From the NCBI GenBank assembly GCA_013400155.1, contig VXBM01000093.1, positions 1,067,127 through 1,131,126 on the forward strand: 64,000 nucleotides of DNA. The letters run 5' to 3'. The DNA comes from Helopsaltes ochotensis (Eukaryota; Chordata; Aves; Passeriformes; Locustellidae). Numbering within the stretch: the first letter of the stretch is position 1; each line of letters begins with the position of its first letter. Positions 61,307 to 64,000 of this stretch are shown one piece after another. The translations under genes and the position numbers were made by a program. Under the pieces are notes generated by a model. It saw only the letters and a program-made list of their open reading frames with translations, was not told where the DNA came from and made no database searches.

Positions 61307-64000
61307 ATACCAACTTAAAGCTGTTAGCAGCAATTATTTTTGCCTGTGTGCTTACAGTAGTACACACCCTCAGACCTCATTGAGAAGGCATACAGGCAAC
61401 ACTGAACTTTATTTTAGGATGTCTTTAGTATTTGCAGAGGAGGTTGTGACACCTAAGTGGAACTTTGTGATAGGAACGAGTGCCTAAGTCATCATCTCCA
61501 AACTCAATTTGTCTCTCTCTGTCTGGAGGAGACAGCTCTGTCTTCACTGACTTTAGAAGGAGTCAAACTACCTGACATTACTCAAGCAGTTTCTGACACA
61601 ATTTGAACTCGCAGACTGTCAGAGCAATAATGTCAAGCCTCCTGAGGACAGACCAGCCTCTCTCAGATGGCATTAGGAAGCACCTCAGAGTAGCCTCTGG
61701 GATCTTCATGCTGTGGGTTGAGAACCACTGGAGATAGAAGACTCCAGGACTCCTTGCCCAGCAGACAGAGGTTTCACTGCATACCCTGAGACAAGGACAG
61801 TCCTTGCACTTGCTGCTTGCCATCTTCCCATTAACCAGCTCTACAGATGAGCTGAGCTGATCTGAATGTCAGTAAGGGTACGAAGTACAAGTTAATAAGC
61901 AGCTGGGAAATAGCCTGTGGTGGAGGTACTGTACCACTTCAGAGACAATCGTGTTTTGAAGGAGCAGCTGTGGGGAGTGGAGCATCACCCTCAAGTCTCA
62001 CAAATCCTTCTGGGTTAAGGCTGCTGTCATGCCAGTCCTGGAGCCCTCACACACAGCACTGGTGTCTGTTTATTTACAAAAAAAAAGAGGACTTTCTCAC
62101 GCACCTCTGTGGAGCTCAGAGTGCCAAGAACCTCGAGAGGAATTTTAGGAATGCATCAATTAGCTCAAGAGAGTAATCACCGTTGATTCATAGTGGCTCA
62201 GTGTCTCTTCCTTGTTGCTTCCTGGCTGTGTGATTCAACAGGTGAGTTTGCCCACGCTGAGCTCCTTTTGGCCTCTTGAGCCACTCTTGCAGCCGATGAC
62301 TTGAGAGGTGTAATTTCCCTGCCAGTAGCCCGGGGTGAGTTCAGCCTGGGTGTGAGTCTGGTGTGAGTTACAAGCTGAGAGGGAAGATGGAAGTTACTCC
62401 AAGTCCAAGTCCTCCAGAGTCTTTAAATATTTCAGTTCACCTTGGCTTCCCTGAATGCAGTCCCTTCACTTGGACATGGCTTTTCTGTTAGCCTCCCACA
62501 CTCAGTACAAAACCAAACTGCAGCCCTCTGTGTCCTTTAAATTATTTGCCTTTATTGTACAAGCTCCAAGAACAAAGCTAAAGAAAAACAATGAAAATAA
62601 ACAAATTTTAAACACAACCACATTTCATGCCCGTTCCTCAAGCCAAGCTCTTATTATTCCAAAGGACGGGGCCACAAATATGTGGGACAAAAAGTGACAA
62701 ATGAGTTCCTCTGACAACCAGCAGATCATGATTCTTGCTCAAGAAAACGTAGCTCACAGTGCTCTTTTTTAGGCCATAGATATCATGAGATTTCATTAAC
62801 GACTCACAAAGTGCACAGGGAGCTTTAAATGAGAGTTGTTTTCTTTGTGTGCAAAACAAACTGTCATTAATGGCTGGAGCAGGAACAAGTTGGCAAGGTA
62901 TAAGCAGACCATGGTGTGGTCAGCACAAATTATTGTCATTTGCTGGAATAATTGCAGTGGCAACTGTTGCTGTTGTTGCTAAGTGTGGTTTTTTGGTTTT
63001 TTTTCCTGCTTGTCTTCATGGTGCACACTATTTATGGCCAGATTCTGCCATTGCCGTGGCGTTAAGGCTGCCTCCTCTGAGATCTGGATCATCCTGGCTT
63101 GGTCTATTTTTAAGGATGGACACGATTTCATCTGCCTTACAGTCTCTGCCTGAGGCAGGTAACTCCATTGACAGCAGGTTTTGCAGAGTGACATTATGGT
63201 CTCTTGTATTGCAACTGGAAGACTGCAGCCCCTAAGATGGGTAGGAGGTGGTGAATGACTGTGCCATGTGAGGGAAGGACAGTCCTTGTCCCTTGGCAGA
63301 CATGGTGCTAGGGACAGCTTTCAGGCTTGTGCAGAGCTGGTGGCTGTCTCCAGCTTTCTACGTCTGCCATGTAATACCTTGGAGTGGGGCAGACTCGTGG
63401 CATCATGCTGGATATAAGCGACTTCCACAGCAGAGCAAAAAGCAGAAGCAAAGGCTTGGGACTGAAGCCCTTTCTCCTTTGCTGTCCAAAACAACCATCG
63501 AATTGTACAGGAGCAAAAGCTGATCTTCAGAATGGAGGAAACAGTGTTGGTCTTGACAGAAAGAATGGAAAAAAGGCACAGAGCAAACCAAAGACAGGGA
63601 ATAAATAGACAGGAGTGTGATTATTTTTTCAGTCACTAGAAGCATCTTAAATATGGTGAACCAGAGAGCTGATTTATTAGCATCCAATTACCTTATAAGA
63701 GCAGAACAAAGAGCTGAAGCTGAAGCCTGAAGGGAAGGTGATGCTTTCTAACACAGTTGTCCCTGCACTCCCCCAGTACCTGATAATTAAAATCAAAGAG
63801 GGCAGGTGCAGCTTGGGTATAAAAGGGAGAACAAAGAGGTGAACTGCTCTTTGAGCAAGAAAAAGCATGTTTTCTGTGTTGCCTTTGACAGCTTTGTGTT
63901 CCCAAGTGATTTATAAATTCTGATGTGCCAGGACTCTCCATCACACACTGTATCAACACAAAGATGCCACCTTTGAACAATTCATGCTCATATTTAAGCT
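61307..64000. other. non-coding stretch, no gene seen
   Basis: Mixed-composition unique-looking sequence. Frames are short, overlap on both strands and lack exon signals. I see no RNA gene, transposon or clear regulatory element. Confidence 0.6.

Noticed and set aside
60870..61383. Open frames across the second gap
   Set aside because: They are made of undetermined bases plus GGGAA repeat.
1..64000. CRISPR arrays, operons, bacterial-type promoters
   Set aside because: No spaced direct-repeat array or dense co-directional coding is present, and the sequence is clearly vertebrate.

Overview
The window looks like vertebrate nuclear DNA, most likely avian. It is non-coding over well above 95% of its length, with no dense operon-like coding. 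It carries short, decayed CR1-type LINE 3' ends (three recognisable copies), two short retroviral solo LTRs, few other interspersed repeats, CpG-island blocks, many simple repeats, and two assembly gaps (17647-18476 and 60918-61275). CR1 dominance without Alu/B1-type SINEs is the typical sauropsid/bird pattern. I cannot name the species.

Region by region. Positions 1-15522 read as an intron or flank upstream of a terminal coding exon, with one CR1 relic at about 11285-11602. The best-supported gene feature is the exon 15523-15745 (+). It has a clear acceptor, 73 codons and a stop. The encoded C-terminus is hydrophobic and looks like a GPI-attachment signal or terminal membrane anchor. It is followed by a 3' UTR with AATAAA at 16294. 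I do not recognise the gene. Positions 16316-52350 are intergenic or intronic DNA holding two solo LTRs (21235-21580 and 31122-31468, each with its own 6-bp target duplication), a hexamer microsatellite at 30.4 kb, a CR1 copy at 35.3-35.6 kb, a MIR-like SINE relic at 33.9 kb, a diverged direct duplication (38.56 and 39.82 kb), and a 1.4-kb nearly open frame at 44.1-45.5 kb that may be a broken or unannotated coding sequence.

Positions 52.4-55.7 kb and 58.9-59.3 kb are GC- and CpG-rich islands, probably promoter or developmental regulatory DNA of a second gene. No convincing coding exon is visible in them. AT-rich stretches with homeodomain-like TAATTA motifs lie between and after them (55.62-55.69 kb, 60.46-60.85 kb). 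The last 2.7 kb hold nothing I can assign.

The window shows the 3' end of one gene and, about 37 kb downstream, a probable CpG-island promoter region, separated by repeat-poor DNA with a few CTCF-like motifs. I see no gene cluster, CRISPR array, operon or complete mobile element. The observations most worth a second look are the 44.1-45.5 kb frame, the unidentified anchor exon, the two independent LTR insertions and the CpG-island complex.
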